A stretch of 38,261 bases of DNA from Erythrobacter sp. (lineage in GTDB: Bacteria > Pseudomonadota > Alphaproteobacteria > Sphingomonadales > Sphingomonadaceae). The notes beneath the pieces are model-generated. The model saw nothing but the letters and a program-made list of their open reading frames with translations, was not told the DNA's origin and made no database searches. Position numbers and translations under genes: made by a program. Location of the stretch: NCBI RefSeq assembly GCF_023653175.1, contig NZ_JAMNXL010000012.1:1-38261 (forward strand), written 5' to 3'. Below are positions 15,671 to 23,489 of the stretch, piece by piece; position 1 is the stretch's first letter; the number at the start of each line of letters is the position of its first letter.

Positions 15671-16375
15671 TCAGGCGTCGTCGCCGAACTCGGCGAGGGT
15701 CTGGAGGAACGGCAGGTTGCTCACTCTGAGGGCGCGGCCCTCGCGGGCGATCACGCCTTGCGCTTCCCAGTCAGACAGCAGGCGGCTGACATTCTCGCGC
15801 GCGAGGCCGGCAAAGGCGCCAAGGTCGCTCTGGTTGGGATCGAAGCGCAGCCGGCCGTCATCGCGCGCCGGATCGATCAGCCGCACCAGCGCGCGGGCCA
15901 GACGCGGGGCCATCGAGAAGGTGCGGTCGCTCTCGATCACCAGATTGAGCTGGCGCACCCGCCGCGCAAGTTCGCGCATCACGCCTGCGGCCGAAACCGG
16001 GTTGGCGGTCGCCGCGGCGAGGAAGGTGCGCGAGGGCAGCAGCAGCACCGATGACGGCACCGCCGCGATCACGGTCGCAGTGCGCGGCCCACTGTCGAGC
16101 ATCGCAATCTCGCCGACCAGTTCGCCGGGCCCGCAATAGTTGAGGATGATCTCGTGCCCGCTGGCGCTGACCATGGTGATCTTGAGCCCGCCGGACAGCA
16201 CCACCACCGCAAAGTCACCGTCCTCGTCGCCCTGCGAGATGATCGGCTCGCCGGGACGCAGGTCTCGGCGGGAGGCCTCGCGCAGCAGCTGTTCGAGCTG
16301 GTCGGGCGCGAGCGCACGCAGCAGCGATTCGGGCGCGAGACGGGCGATGAGATCGTCGAGCGTATCCAACATCAT
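15671..16375 (-). CDS. Crp/Fnr-family transcription regulator
   Basis: A protein of 234 residues. The cyclic-nucleotide-type beta-roll (about 25-125) contains PGEPIISQGDEDGDFAVVV and CGPGELVGEIAMLDSGPRTATV. A long dimer helix follows, then a winged HTH with SDLGAFAGLARENVSRLLSDW, whose recognition helix is E-N-V-S-R-L. The GE-(L/I)-x(10)-R-T pattern in the phosphate-binding cassette is close to true cAMP receptors, so cAMP sensing is plausible. No Fnr-type cysteine cluster is visible at the N-terminus. The start is the first of two ATGs at 16375, after AGGGGG. A CRP-like palindrome lies upstream, consistent with autoregulation. Confidence 0.88.
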   Translation of the reverse strand: MMLDTLDDLIARLAPESLLRALAPDQLEQLLREASRRDLRPGEPIISQGDEDGDFAVVVLSGGLKITMVSASGHEIILNYCGPGELVGEIAMLDSGPRTATVIAAVPSSVLLLPSRTFLAAATANPVSAAGVMRELARRVRQLNLVIESDRTFSMAPRLARALVRLIDPARDDGRLRFDPNQSDLGAFAGLARENVSRLLSDWEAQGVIAREGRALRVSNLPFLQTLAEFGDDA

Positions 16376-16397
16376 GAGAGCCCCCTTCGGTTGGCCG

Positions 16398-16426
16398 AGG
16401 ATAGGGGCAGCGAAAGTCCCCCGCAA
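16398..16426 (-). promoter_or_regulatory. Candidate promoter of the Crp/Fnr gene
   Basis: On the minus strand, TTGCGG (16426-16421), a 17-nt spacer and TATCCT (16403-16398) form a credible sigma-70 promoter. It would start transcription near 16391, about 16 nt before the ATG at 16375 and just upstream of the AGGGGG ribosome site. Confidence 0.5.
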
Positions 16427-16468
16427 CGGCCGACGAGGGGCACGATAAATCGCATCGGCCCGCAAAAC

Positions 16469-16484
16469 CGTGACGGCCATCACA
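16469..16484. promoter_or_regulatory. CRP-like operator
   Basis: CGTGA-CGGCCA-TCACA differs from the CRP consensus TGTGA-N6-TCACA at only one of ten half-site bases. It lies in the gap between crp (minus) and the candidate small RNA (plus). Its centre, 16476.5, is 41.5 bp upstream of base 16518, the start predicted from a GATAGC -10 element at 16506-16511. Confidence 0.5.
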
Positions 16485-16517
16485 GACCGCGTGCGCGCCT
16501 TGCGCGATAGCCGGGGC

Positions 16518-16597
16518 GCGACCCGGGCGGAGGAGCAATTCTCCTCCGCCTCCTAGGCCCACATTCCTGGTGAGAGGGGGTGTGGGCCTCTTTTTTT
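16518..16597 (+). ncRNA. Candidate small RNA divergent from the Crp/Fnr gene
   Basis: A strong intrinsic terminator (stem 16555-16563 with 16581-16589, then seven T) points along the plus strand, yet both flanking genes are on the minus strand, so no annotated gene needs it. Upstream of it are a perfect 9-bp hairpin, GCGGAGGAG-CAATT-CTCCTCCGC (16527-16549), a GATAGC -10-like element, and a CRP-like palindrome at class II spacing. A transcript of ~80 nt would have two hairpins and expose CUCCUCC-type sequence able to pair with ribosome sites. No ORF of note is present. I recognise no named sRNA family. Confidence 0.45.
16555..16597 (+). terminator. Intrinsic terminator with no plus-strand gene upstream
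   Basis: AGGCCCACA at 16555-16563 pairs perfectly with TGTGGGCCT at 16581-16589, and CTTTTTTT follows (16590-16597). On the minus strand the tract would be A, so it cannot serve the Crp/Fnr or SDR genes. Confidence 0.75.
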
Positions 16598-16602
16598 GCC
16601 GA

Positions 16603-17415
16603 TCAGTGGCCGCCGCCGCTGGGATCGGCGAAGTGGTTCGGCAGCAGCGCGTTGACCACGCCGCCATCGACCGTCAGCGTCTCGCCCACCACATAGTCGC
16701 CCGCGCGGCTGCACAGGTAGATCGCGGCTGCCGCCATGTCTTCGGCGGTGCCGATGCGCTTGGCCGGGATGCCGCTGGCGCTCGCGTCAGGCGCGTCCTT
16801 GGCGGCCTTGTTCATCTCGGACGGGAAGGCACCGGGCGCAATCGACGACACCACGATATTGTCCCGGATCAGCCGCGCCGCCATGCGCCGGGTGAGCTGG
16901 ATGACCGCCGCCTTCGATGCCTGATAGGCATAGGTCTCCCACGGGTTGATCCGCTGGCCGTCGATCGAGGAGACGTGGATGACCTTGGCCGGATGCCCGG
17001 CCTTGCCGCCTGCGACCAGCAGATCGTGGAGCTTCTGGGTGAGGAAGAACGGGGTCTTGACGTTCAAGTCCATCGTCCGGTGCCAGCCGGCCTCGGAGAA
17101 TTCGAGATAGGGCTGGCCCCAGGCGGCGCCGGCATTGTTGATGAGGATGTCGAGCCGGGTCTCGCGCGCCTTGAGTTCATTGGCGAGCGCCACCATCCCG
17201 TCCATCTGGCTGAGGTCGGCGGGGATGCCGATCACGCGGTCTGCGCCGAACTCGTCGATGGTGGCCTGCATCTGCTCGACCTTGCGCGCCGAGATGTAGA
17301 CCTTGGCGCAGCCCGCCGCGAGCAGCCCCTCGACGAACATCTTGCCGATCCCGCGGCTGCCGCCGGTGACGAGGGCAATGCGGCCTTCGAGGCTGAAAAG
17401 TGATTGAATGTCCAT
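16603..17415 (-). CDS. SDR-family oxidoreductase (RhlG/3-oxoacyl reductase-like)
   Basis: A classical SDR of 270 residues. It has the nucleotide motif TGGSRGIG at 17-24, NNAGAAWG after strand 4, catalytic Ser in VIHVSSIDG, and YAYQASKAAV supplying Tyr and Lys. The LFSLEGRIALVTGGSRGIGK start and PGAFPSEMN loop resemble RhlG-type beta-ketoacyl reductases. Arg in GGSRG and ISARK suggests NADPH. It is the last gene of a minus-strand group behind two acyl-CoA dehydrogenase genes, which fits a hydroxyacyl/ketoacyl interconversion. A palindromic repeat of 107 bp intergenic separates it from its upstream neighbour, so it may also be expressed separately. Confidence 0.85.
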   Translation of the reverse strand: MDIQSLFSLEGRIALVTGGSRGIGKMFVEGLLAAGCAKVYISARKVEQMQATIDEFGADRVIGIPADLSQMDGMVALANELKARETRLDILINNAGAAWGQPYLEFSEAGWHRTMDLNVKTPFFLTQKLHDLLVAGGKAGHPAKVIHVSSIDGQRINPWETYAYQASKAAVIQLTRRMAARLIRDNIVVSSIAPGAFPSEMNKAAKDAPDASASGIPAKRIGTAEDMAAAAIYLCSRAGDYVVGETLTVDGGVVNALLPNHFADPSGGGH

Positions 17416-17432
17416 TTCAAATCTCTCCGTCT

Positions 17433-17510
17433 TCCCGGGCTTGACCCGGGATCCCGCTCATTTTTTGCCCGCCGCGAGAAAGAAGCGGGGCCCCGGGTCA
17501 AGCCCGGGGA
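17433..17510. repeat. Inverted pair of CCCGGGCTTGACCCGGG elements
   Basis: The 17-mer CCCGGGCTTGACCCGGG at 17434-17450 recurs as its exact reverse complement at 17492-17508. Similarity extends several bases into CCCGCT on the outer-to-inner side. Each copy is itself near-palindromic. The pair looks like a REP-type intergenic element, of a kind I associate with sphingomonad genomes. It lies between two co-directional genes and could form a long hairpin in their mRNA. Confidence 0.7.
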
Positions 17511-17522
17511 GGCGTTTGGGAC

Positions 17523-18662
17523 TTAGTAGCCGCTCAGCTCCGCCACGCGGTTCGCATGGAAGTTGGCATCGCCGAGGAACTCGGCCAGCGCGCGGTCGCG
17601 CTTCATGTAGAGGCCGATGTCGTATTCGTCGGTCATGCCGATGCCGCCGTGCATCTGCACGCCTTCCTGCACCGCCAGCCGCGCGGTCTTGGCGACCTTG
17701 GCCTTGGCAACGCTCGCCATCAGGTCGGCATGGGCCGAACCGCCGTCGAGCAGCTGCTGGGCCTTGATGGTCGCCGCGCGGGCGATCTCGACCTCGGAAT
17801 AGAGGTGGCTGGCGCGGTGCTGGAGCGCCTGAAACTCGCCGATCAGACGGCCGAACTGCTTCCTCTGCTTGAGGTAATCGACCGTCATGTCCATCGCCCC
17901 GCGTGCGACGCCCACGCCTTCCGCCGCCGCGCCGACGCGGCCCGCGACCAGCATCGCATCGAGCACGGCGCGCCCGCCGTCGATCTCGCCGATCACGGCA
18001 TCGCCGTCCAATTCGACGCCATCCAGCCGCGTATGACTCGCCATCGAACTGTCAACGAGGCGCACATGATCGTGCGACAGCCCGGCGACGTCCTTGGGCA
18101 CCGCGAACAGCGTGATCCCGTCCGCATCTTCGTCACCGCCAGAGGTGCGCGCGGCGACCACGATCATGTCGGCGCTGCCGCCGTGGATGACGAAGCTCTT
18201 GGCGCCGGTCAGCTTGAAGCCGTTGCCCGACTTTTCGGCGCGCGTGGTGATCCGCGAGGGCCGGTGCTTGGCGGTCTCGTCGATAGCGACGGCGAACACC
18301 GAATCCCCCGCGATCAGCCCGGGCAGGTAGCGGCCCTTCAAGTCCGCCGAGCCGTGCTTCAGCGCGGTCGCGGCGAGCACCGACGATGTCAGGAACGGCG
18401 AGGGCGTCAGGTTGCGGCCGATTTCCTCGAGCACGATCCCGGCTTCGACATGGCCCATCCCGAGCCCGCCGTCGGCTTCCTCGACCAGCATGCCGGTAAA
18501 GCCCATCTCGGCCATCTGCTTCCACAGGGCGTGGCCGAAGCCGTCCTTGCAGTTGCGGTCGCGCCAGTGGCGCAGCTGCTTGGCGATATTGCCTTCCTCG
18601 GCAATGAACCCGCGCGCTGTGTCGGCGAGCATCGCCTGATCTTCATTGTGATACAGGGGCAT
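17523..18662 (-). CDS. Acyl-CoA dehydrogenase-like subunit lacking the usual catalytic Glu
   Basis: A 379-residue ACAD fold. It has an N-terminal helical part, the middle beta domain (GFKLTGAKSFVIHGG), RKQFGRLIGEFQALQHRASHL, and the FAD-contact segment QMHGGIGMTDEYDIGLYMKR. At the position of the catalytic Glu in IYEGT-type enzymes this protein reads FLGDANF, so that base is missing. In Mycobacterium and other actinobacteria, such a subunit pairs with a Glu-bearing partner in alpha2-beta2 enzymes (ChsE1/ChsE2 type). The partner here is plausibly the gene at 19144. Start ATG at 18662 follows GGAGCAAGGG. Substrates of this class are often side chains of bulky steroid- or terpenoid-like CoA esters, but nothing here proves that. 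Confidence 0.83.
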   Translation of the reverse strand: MPLYHNEDQAMLADTARGFIAEEGNIAKQLRHWRDRNCKDGFGHALWKQMAEMGFTGMLVEEADGGLGMGHVEAGIVLEEIGRNLTPSPFLTSSVLAATALKHGSADLKGRYLPGLIAGDSVFAVAIDETAKHRPSRITTRAEKSGNGFKLTGAKSFVIHGGSADMIVVAARTSGGDEDADGITLFAVPKDVAGLSHDHVRLVDSSMASHTRLDGVELDGDAVIGEIDGGRAVLDAMLVAGRVGAAAEGVGVARGAMDMTVDYLKQRKQFGRLIGEFQALQHRASHLYSEVEIARAATIKAQQLLDGGSAHADLMASVAKAKVAKTARLAVQEGVQMHGGIGMTDEYDIGLYMKRDRALAEFLGDANFHANRVAELSGY

Positions 18663-18688
18663 CCCTTGCTCCAGTGTTCTTTGCTAAA

Positions 18689-19144
18689 TCAGAAATAGTG
18701 CGACAAAGACGCGGGCAGCTCCACGCGTTCAGGGCCTCTAGGAGGTGACTCTTTCCGCCAGCCTCCCGCCGTCGTTTGAATGGCACTGATGGGCAGCGCG
18801 TCCTCTTTCGGAAGCTGCTTCAAGTCTTCAACCAGCCAAAAGGAAGCCCACTTACCGTCCGTCGCTGTTGAAGGTGGCCGCGCATCCGCGATTTCTTTCT
18901 CCTTCTCCGAGGATGCTACGAGCTTTGCGATCCAAGCGACGACGCAAGACAGGTCAGCATCGCTCCCTTCATGAGAAGAATAAATCAATACTGGGACAGG
19001 CTCACCGTCACGATCCCTCTCGACCTCGCGCAACCATTCCCACTTGTTCGTGCCGTACGCAATGCGACCGTGCTTGGCGCTATGCTGAAGCCCAGAAACG
19101 AGGTGGTTGCTCGGAACGGGCGCCAAGATGGCGAAATCCAACAT
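18689..19144 (-). CDS. Unrecognised A+T-richer gene between two acyl-CoA dehydrogenase genes (151 aa)
   Basis: The ATG at 19144 overlaps the stop of the upstream acyl-CoA dehydrogenase by one base (TGATG), and the gene ends 26 nt before the next one, so it is built into the operon. The product is soluble with no signal or membrane segment: MLDFAILAPVPSNHLVSGLQ at the start, an acidic helix rich in Lys/Glu (SSEKEKEIADA), and a Trp-containing C-terminal half (KWASFWLVEDLKQLP). Base composition and codon use are visibly less G+C-biased than both neighbours, suggesting a later arrival. I do not recognise a domain. An upstream in-frame ATG at 19282 lies inside the dehydrogenase gene and is unlikely. 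Confidence 0.65.
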   Translation of the reverse strand: MLDFAILAPVPSNHLVSGLQHSAKHGRIAYGTNKWEWLREVERDRDGEPVPVLIYSSHEGSDADLSCVVAWIAKLVASSEKEKEIADARPPSTATDGKWASFWLVEDLKQLPKEDALPISAIQTTAGGWRKESPPRGPERVELPASLSHYF

Positions 19145-20337
19145 CAAGCCCCCGGCAGGTCGAGGATGCGCTTGGCGATGACGTTGAGCATCACCTCGCT
19201 CGTCCCGCCCTCGATCGAGTTGGCCTTGGTGCGCAGCCAGTTCCTGGCCGGCTTGCCCTTCTCGGTCGCCTCGCTCTCCCATTCGAGGGAGCGCGAACCG
19301 CCGACCGCCATCATCAGCTCGTGGCGGCGCTTGTTGAGCTCGGTGCCGGCGTATTTCATCATGTTGGGCTGCGCGGGGTGCGCCTTGCCGACCTTGATCT
19401 CGTCGAGGAACTTCTCGCCCATCGCGGCATAGGCCAGAGCGTCGACATCGAAATTCGCCAGCTCGGCGCGCAAGCAGGGATCGAGCTCATCGCCGAGCTT
19501 CGCCGCATGGCGCTTCATCATCGACCCGATCGCCGCCGCGCGCTCGCCGCCGTCGGCGCCCGAGATCATCTCGCGCTCGTGGCCGAGCAGATACTTGGCG
19601 ACATCCCAGCCGCGATTGATGGTGCCCACCTGAGCCGGGCAATCATCGCCATAGGACTTGGGCACCTCGACATTGTCGAAGAAGGTCTCGCAGAACGGCG
19701 AGGAACCGCTGATCAACAGGATCGGCTTGGTGGTCACGCCTTCGGATGCCATGTCGAACAGCATGAAGGTGATGCCCTGATACTTGTCGGCCTTGTCGGT
19801 GCGCACGAGGCAGAAGATCCAGTCGGCCTGGTCGGCATAGCTGGTCCAGATCTTCTGGCCGTTGACGACCCAGGAATCGCCCTTGTCCTCGCCGAAGGTC
19901 TGCAAGCTGACGAGGTCGCTCCCCGAACCGGGTTCCGAATAGCCCTGACACCAGCGGATTTCTCCGCGCGCGATCTCGTTGAGGAAGCGCTGCTTCTGCC
20001 CCTCAGTGCCGAAATGCAGCAGCGCGGGGCCGAGCATCCAGATCCCGAAGGAGCTGAGCGGCGGGCGCGCGTTGATGCGGCCCATTTCCTCGCGCAGCAC
20101 CTTGGCTTCGGGGGCCGAGAGCCCCGCCCCGCCATAGGCCTTGGGCCACATCGGCACGGTGTAGCCCTTGGCGATGCACGCCTCGAGCCACGCCTTCTGG
20201 GCATCGTTCTTGAAGGTCGCGCGGCGGCCGCCCCAGTAGATGTCGTCCTCGCCGCGCACCGGCTCGCGCATTTCGGGCGGGCAGTTGGCTTCGAGCCAGG
20301 CGCGGGTTTCAGTGCGGAATTGTTCAAGATCGGCCAT
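19144..20337 (-). CDS. Acyl-CoA dehydrogenase, catalytic-type subunit
   Basis: A 397-residue ACAD. The FAD/substrate domain carries CQGYSEPGSGSDLVSLQT, then WVVNGQKIWTSYADQADW, and the C-terminal SIEGGTSEVMLNVIAKRIL carries the Glu that acts as alpha-proton base. The ~50-residue insertion style and WPKAYGGAGLSAPE match long-chain or steroid-type FadE proteins. Together with the Glu-less partner at 17523 it may form a heteromeric enzyme. I chose ATG at 20337 (MADLEQFRTE), which has AGGAG upstream; the ATG nine codons earlier lacks one. A GACG-N-TTACGT-type motif lies in its promoter region. Confidence 0.88.
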   Translation of the reverse strand: MADLEQFRTETRAWLEANCPPEMREPVRGEDDIYWGGRRATFKNDAQKAWLEACIAKGYTVPMWPKAYGGAGLSAPEAKVLREEMGRINARPPLSSFGIWMLGPALLHFGTEGQKQRFLNEIARGEIRWCQGYSEPGSGSDLVSLQTFGEDKGDSWVVNGQKIWTSYADQADWIFCLVRTDKADKYQGITFMLFDMASEGVTTKPILLISGSSPFCETFFDNVEVPKSYGDDCPAQVGTINRGWDVAKYLLGHEREMISGADGGERAAAIGSMMKRHAAKLGDELDPCLRAELANFDVDALAYAAMGEKFLDEIKVGKAHPAQPNMMKYAGTELNKRRHELMMAVGGSRSLEWESEATEKGKPARNWLRTKANSIEGGTSEVMLNVIAKRILDLPGA

Positions 20338-20366
20338 GACCGATTCTCCTCTCTCGTCTCTCACTT

Positions 20367-20382
20367 GACGCTTACGTTAGGA
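20367..20382. promoter_or_regulatory. GACGCTTACGTTAGGA motif upstream of the acyl-CoA dehydrogenase operon
   Basis: The motif shares GACG-(N)-TTACGT with sites at 25780 and 27194. It lies 30-45 nt before the ATG at 20337, overlapping a possible minus-strand -10 (TAACGT) that is 18 nt from TTGCAG. TTACGTAA-like palindromes are typical operators of TetR regulators of acyl-CoA metabolism. No such regulator is in the window. Confidence 0.4.
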
Positions 20383-20461
20383 GCAATTTGCCGCTGCCTG
20401 CAAGCGTCCTTCGCTCGAACGGGAATGCCGTAGCGTCAGCCCCAATGCTCAAGACGCGAGA

Positions 20462-20489
20462 TTGACGCGCCCTGCAATCGGTCTAGGTT
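20462..20489 (+). promoter_or_regulatory. Candidate promoter for the GPH transporter
   Basis: TTGACG at 20462-20467, a 16-nt spacer and TAGGTT at 20484-20489 predict a start near 20496. A strong GGGAGAGAG ribosome-like site at 20502-20510 then serves a 14-codon GTG-initiated frame (20515-20559) rather than the transporter ATG at 20550 directly. Confidence 0.35.
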
Positions 20490-20549
20490 CGCAACCGAAA
20501 TGGGAGAGAGAAACGTGACCGGACACCTCGTTGGCGGGGCGAGACGCGC

Positions 20550-22013
20550 ATGGGCGTGATCGCCGGAAAATTGCCCATGCGGGTCAAGCTGCTGGCCGGA
20601 TTCGGCTCGGTCGCCTTCGGAGTGAAGGACAACGGCTTTTCCTTCTTCCTGCTGATCTTCTACAATCAGGTGCTGGGAATGGACGCGGGGCTGGTGAGCC
20701 TTGCTCTGCTGATCGCGCTGCTGGTCGATGCGCTGGTCGATCCGCTGCTCGGCAACCTCTCGGACCGCACCTATACCCGCTGGGGCCGCCGCCTGCCGTG
20801 GCTTTATGCAGCGCCCGTGCCGCTCGCGTTCCTGTGGGTGCTGCTGTGGAGCCCGCCGGGCGGCACCGTGCCGAGCTTTGGCGGTCTTGTCGCCATCGCC
20901 GTCGCGGTGCGCATCCTGCTGTCGGCCTGCGAGGTGCCCTCGATCGCGCTCGTCCCCGAACTCACCGCCGACTACGACGAGCGCACCACGCTGTTCCGCT
21001 ACCGCTTCCTGTCGGGCTGGATCGGCGGCCTGGGGATGATGGTGCTGGCCTACACCGTGTTCATGCCGGGCGCGGAAGGGATGCTGGCGGTCGAGGGCTA
21101 TCAGGCCTTCGGGATCTTTGGCGCGGTGCTGATGGCGGTCTCGGTGATCGGCTCGGCCGCCGGGCTCCACCCGCTGGTCGCGCGCCTGCCCGCGACGAAG
21201 CCTGCACCCTTCACCTTCAAGGGCGCTTTCGCCGAGATCGCCGAGGCCTTCTCCGAGCGCGCCTTCCTGATCTTCGCGGCCGGCGGGCTTGCCGCTTACG
21301 TGGCGCAGGGGATGACCTTCTCGATCTCGAACTACCTCAACCTGTTCGTGTGGCAGCTGACCCGCGCACAGCTGATCGCCTATCCGCTGATGCTGTTCGC
21401 GTCCGTCGTGCTGATGTTCGTGATCGTCGGCCCGATGCACCGCCGCTTCGGCAAGGCGGGGAGCGCGGCGCTGAGCGCGGTCGGTTCGGCGGTGATCGGG
21501 ATCTGCCCCTATGGCCTGCTGCTGGCGGGCCTGTGGGCGCAGCCCGGCACGCTCGCCTCGACTGCGGGCTTCTATGCCTTCATGCTGTTCGCCAATGCGC
21601 TTGGCGTGGTGTCGCTGGTCTCGGCAACCTCAATGATGGCCGAGATCGTCGAGGCTTTCGAGGAACGCACCGGACGGCGCGCGGAGGGCTCGTTCTTCTC
21701 GGGCGGGTGGCTGGTGCAGAAATGCGCGACCGGCGCAGGCATCTTCGTGACCGGCCAGATCATCGCCTTTGCGGGCCTCGCTCCCAATGCCGCGCCGGGT
21801 TCTGTGCCTCCCGAAGTGCTGACGCGACTGATCGTGTGCTTCGGCGTGGCGGGCGTGGGGCTGGCGCTGGTGTCGGCCTTCTTCCTTGCCCGCTTCCCGA
21901 TCAGCCGCGCCGAGCACGAGGCGCGGCTCGAACGGCTGGCCCACCGCAAGCGGTCCGATCCGCTTGCCGAAGCCGCCCGCGCCGATCCGGAGGGCCATTC
22001 GATCGGCGCCTGA
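20550..22013 (+). CDS. GPH-type MFS transporter
   Basis: A 487-residue, 12-helix permease. It has GFGSVAFGVKDNGFSFFLL at the N-terminus, DALVDPLLGNLSDRTYTRWGRR in the loop between helices 2 and 3 (the GPH cation-symporter signature), and FLSGWIGG. The glycoside-pentoside-hexuronide group includes melibiose and glucuronide carriers, but in sphingomonads relatives near acyl-CoA dehydrogenases may carry other substrates. It lies between the divergent dehydrogenase operon and the ACAD10/11-like gene, suggesting import of the molecule those enzymes degrade. The ATG at 20550 lacks a strong ribosome site; a short upstream frame overlaps it by 10 nt, and ATG at 20577 is a possible shorter start. Confidence 0.85.
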   Translation: MGVIAGKLPMRVKLLAGFGSVAFGVKDNGFSFFLLIFYNQVLGMDAGLVSLALLIALLVDALVDPLLGNLSDRTYTRWGRRLPWLYAAPVPLAFLWVLLWSPPGGTVPSFGGLVAIAVAVRILLSACEVPSIALVPELTADYDERTTLFRYRFLSGWIGGLGMMVLAYTVFMPGAEGMLAVEGYQAFGIFGAVLMAVSVIGSAAGLHPLVARLPATKPAPFTFKGAFAEIAEAFSERAFLIFAAGGLAAYVAQGMTFSISNYLNLFVWQLTRAQLIAYPLMLFASVVLMFVIVGPMHRRFGKAGSAALSAVGSAVIGICPYGLLLAGLWAQPGTLASTAGFYAFMLFANALGVVSLVSATSMMAEIVEAFEERTGRRAEGSFFSGGWLVQKCATGAGIFVTGQIIAFAGLAPNAAPGSVPPEVLTRLIVCFGVAGVGLALVSAFFLARFPISRAEHEARLERLAHRKRSDPLAEAARADPEGHSIGA

Positions 22014-22103
22014 GGCACTACAAAAGAGAGCTTGGCGCGTGGCGGATGCTCTGCCACGGTCACCCGCAGATTCGATTGCAATTGAGGACGAGAGGAACCC
22101 CCC

Positions 22104-23441
22104 ATGGATTTCGAACCCACCGAACGGCAGGCCTATTGGCGTGACCGCGTGCGCGATTTCATCGAGACGCACGTGCGCCCCAACATGGATGTCTACAAGG
22201 CACAGGATGCCGAGGGCGGGCGCTGGAAGGTGATCCCAATCATCGAGGACAAGAAGAAGCTCGCCAAGGAGGCGGGGCTTTGGAACCTGTTCATGCCGCC
22301 GCGCAATGACAGCCACCACCATGTCGATGATACCTTCGAATTCGAAGGCCCGGGCCTCACCAACCTCGAATATGCGCTGTGCGCCGAGGAAATGGGCCGC
22401 CTTGGCTGGGCGTCGGAAGTGTTCAACTGCTCGGCGCCCGACACCGGCAACATGGAGGTGTTCCACCGCTACGGCACGCGCGAGCAGAAGGAAGAGTGGC
22501 TGCGGCCGCTGATGAATGGCGAGATCCGTTCCGCCTTCCTGATGACCGAGCCCTACACCGCATCCTCGGACGCCACGAACATCGAGACCCGCATCGAGCG
22601 CGACGGCGATCATTACGTGATCAACGGGCGCAAGTGGTGGTCTTCGGGCCTCGGCGATCCGCGCTGCAAGATCGCGATCGTGATGGGCAAGACCAATCCG
22701 GAATCGCAGCGTCATGCCCAGCAATCGCAGGTGCTGATGCCGATCGACACGCCCGGCGTGAACATCCTCAGGCACCTCCCCGTGTTCGGCTATGACGATG
22801 CCCCGCACGGTCACATGGAAGTCGAGATGAAGGACGTGCGCGTCCCCGTCGCCAACGTGCTGCTCGGCGAAGGCCGCGGCTTCGAGATCGCGCAAGGGCG
22901 CCTCGGGCCGGGCCGCATCCACCACTGCATGCGCACCATCGGCGTCGCCGAAGAGGCGCTCGCCAAGATGTGCCGCCGCCTTCAGGAGCGCGAGGCGTTC
23001 GGCAAGCCGGTCTACAAGCACTCGGTCTGGGAAGAGCGCGTGGCGCGCGCCCGCATCGATATCGACATGACCCGCCTGCTCTGCCTCAAGGCCGCCGACA
23101 TGATGGACAAGGTCGGCAACAAGGCGGCCAAGCAGGAAATCGCGATGATCAAGGTGCAGGCGCCCAACATGGCCCTCAAGATCATCGACGATGCGATCCA
23201 GGCGCATGGCGGCGGCGGGGTGTCGGAGGACTACGGCCTCGCCTCGGCCTATGCCCACCAGCGCACCCTGCGGCTTGCCGACGGGCCGGACGAGGTTCAC
23301 GCCCGCTCGATCGCGCACATGGAGTTCGCCAAGCACGCCCCCGTTCCGGGGCCGACGGCGAATGCCCTGCGCGGCAATCACGGACGCGCGGTCAATGACA
23401 CCCAGAGCTTCAGCTCGGGCGACATGGGCGTGGCGCGCTGA
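22104..23441 (+). CDS. ACAD10/11-like acyl-CoA dehydrogenase (LvaC-type)
   Basis: A 445-residue ACAD. Characteristic pieces are [40 protein letters not shown], and, at the active-site end, [20 protein letters not shown] and [18 protein letters not shown]. The ADGPDEVH ending is the hallmark of the ACAD10/ACAD11 branch, not the IYEGT of ordinary beta-oxidation enzymes. In Pseudomonas LvaC and mammalian ACAD11 this domain acts on a 4-phosphoryl-acyl-CoA and eliminates phosphate. The APH-fold kinase two genes downstream is the other half of that system. SD-like GAGGACGAGAGGAA precedes the ATG at 22104. The substrate is unknown. Confidence 0.87.
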   Translation: MDFEPTERQAYWRDRVRDFIETHVRPNMDVYKAQDAEGGRWKVIPIIEDKKKLAKEAGLWNLFMPPRNDSHHHVDDTFEFEGPGLTNLEYALCAEEMGRLGWASEVFNCSAPDTGNMEVFHRYGTREQKEEWLRPLMNGEIRSAFLMTEPYTASSDATNIETRIERDGDHYVINGRKWWSSGLGDPRCKIAIVMGKTNPESQRHAQQSQVLMPIDTPGVNILRHLPVFGYDDAPHGHMEVEMKDVRVPVANVLLGEGRGFEIAQGRLGPGRIHHCMRTIGVAEEALAKMCRRLQEREAFGKPVYKHSVWEERVARARIDIDMTRLLCLKAADMMDKVGNKAAKQEIAMIKVQAPNMALKIIDDAIQAHGGGGVSEDYGLASAYAHQRTLRLADGPDEVHARSIAHMEFAKHAPVPGPTANALRGNHGRAVNDTQSFSSGDMGVAR

Positions 23442-23448
23442 TCAGTCT

Positions 23449-23473
23449 CCCCCTCCTCCGGTGGAGGAGGGGG
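23449..23473. repeat. 11-bp perfect hairpin before the zinc dehydrogenase gene
   Basis: CCCCCTCCTCC (23449-23459) pairs with GGAGGAGGGGG (23463-23473) around GGT. It starts 8 nt after the dehydrogenase stop at 23441 and ends 17 nt before the TTG start at 23490, close to its GGGAGAG site. It could act as an attenuator or an mRNA-processing stop that sets relative levels. Confidence 0.6.
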
Positions 23474-23489
23474 CTTCGGGAGAGAAGAA

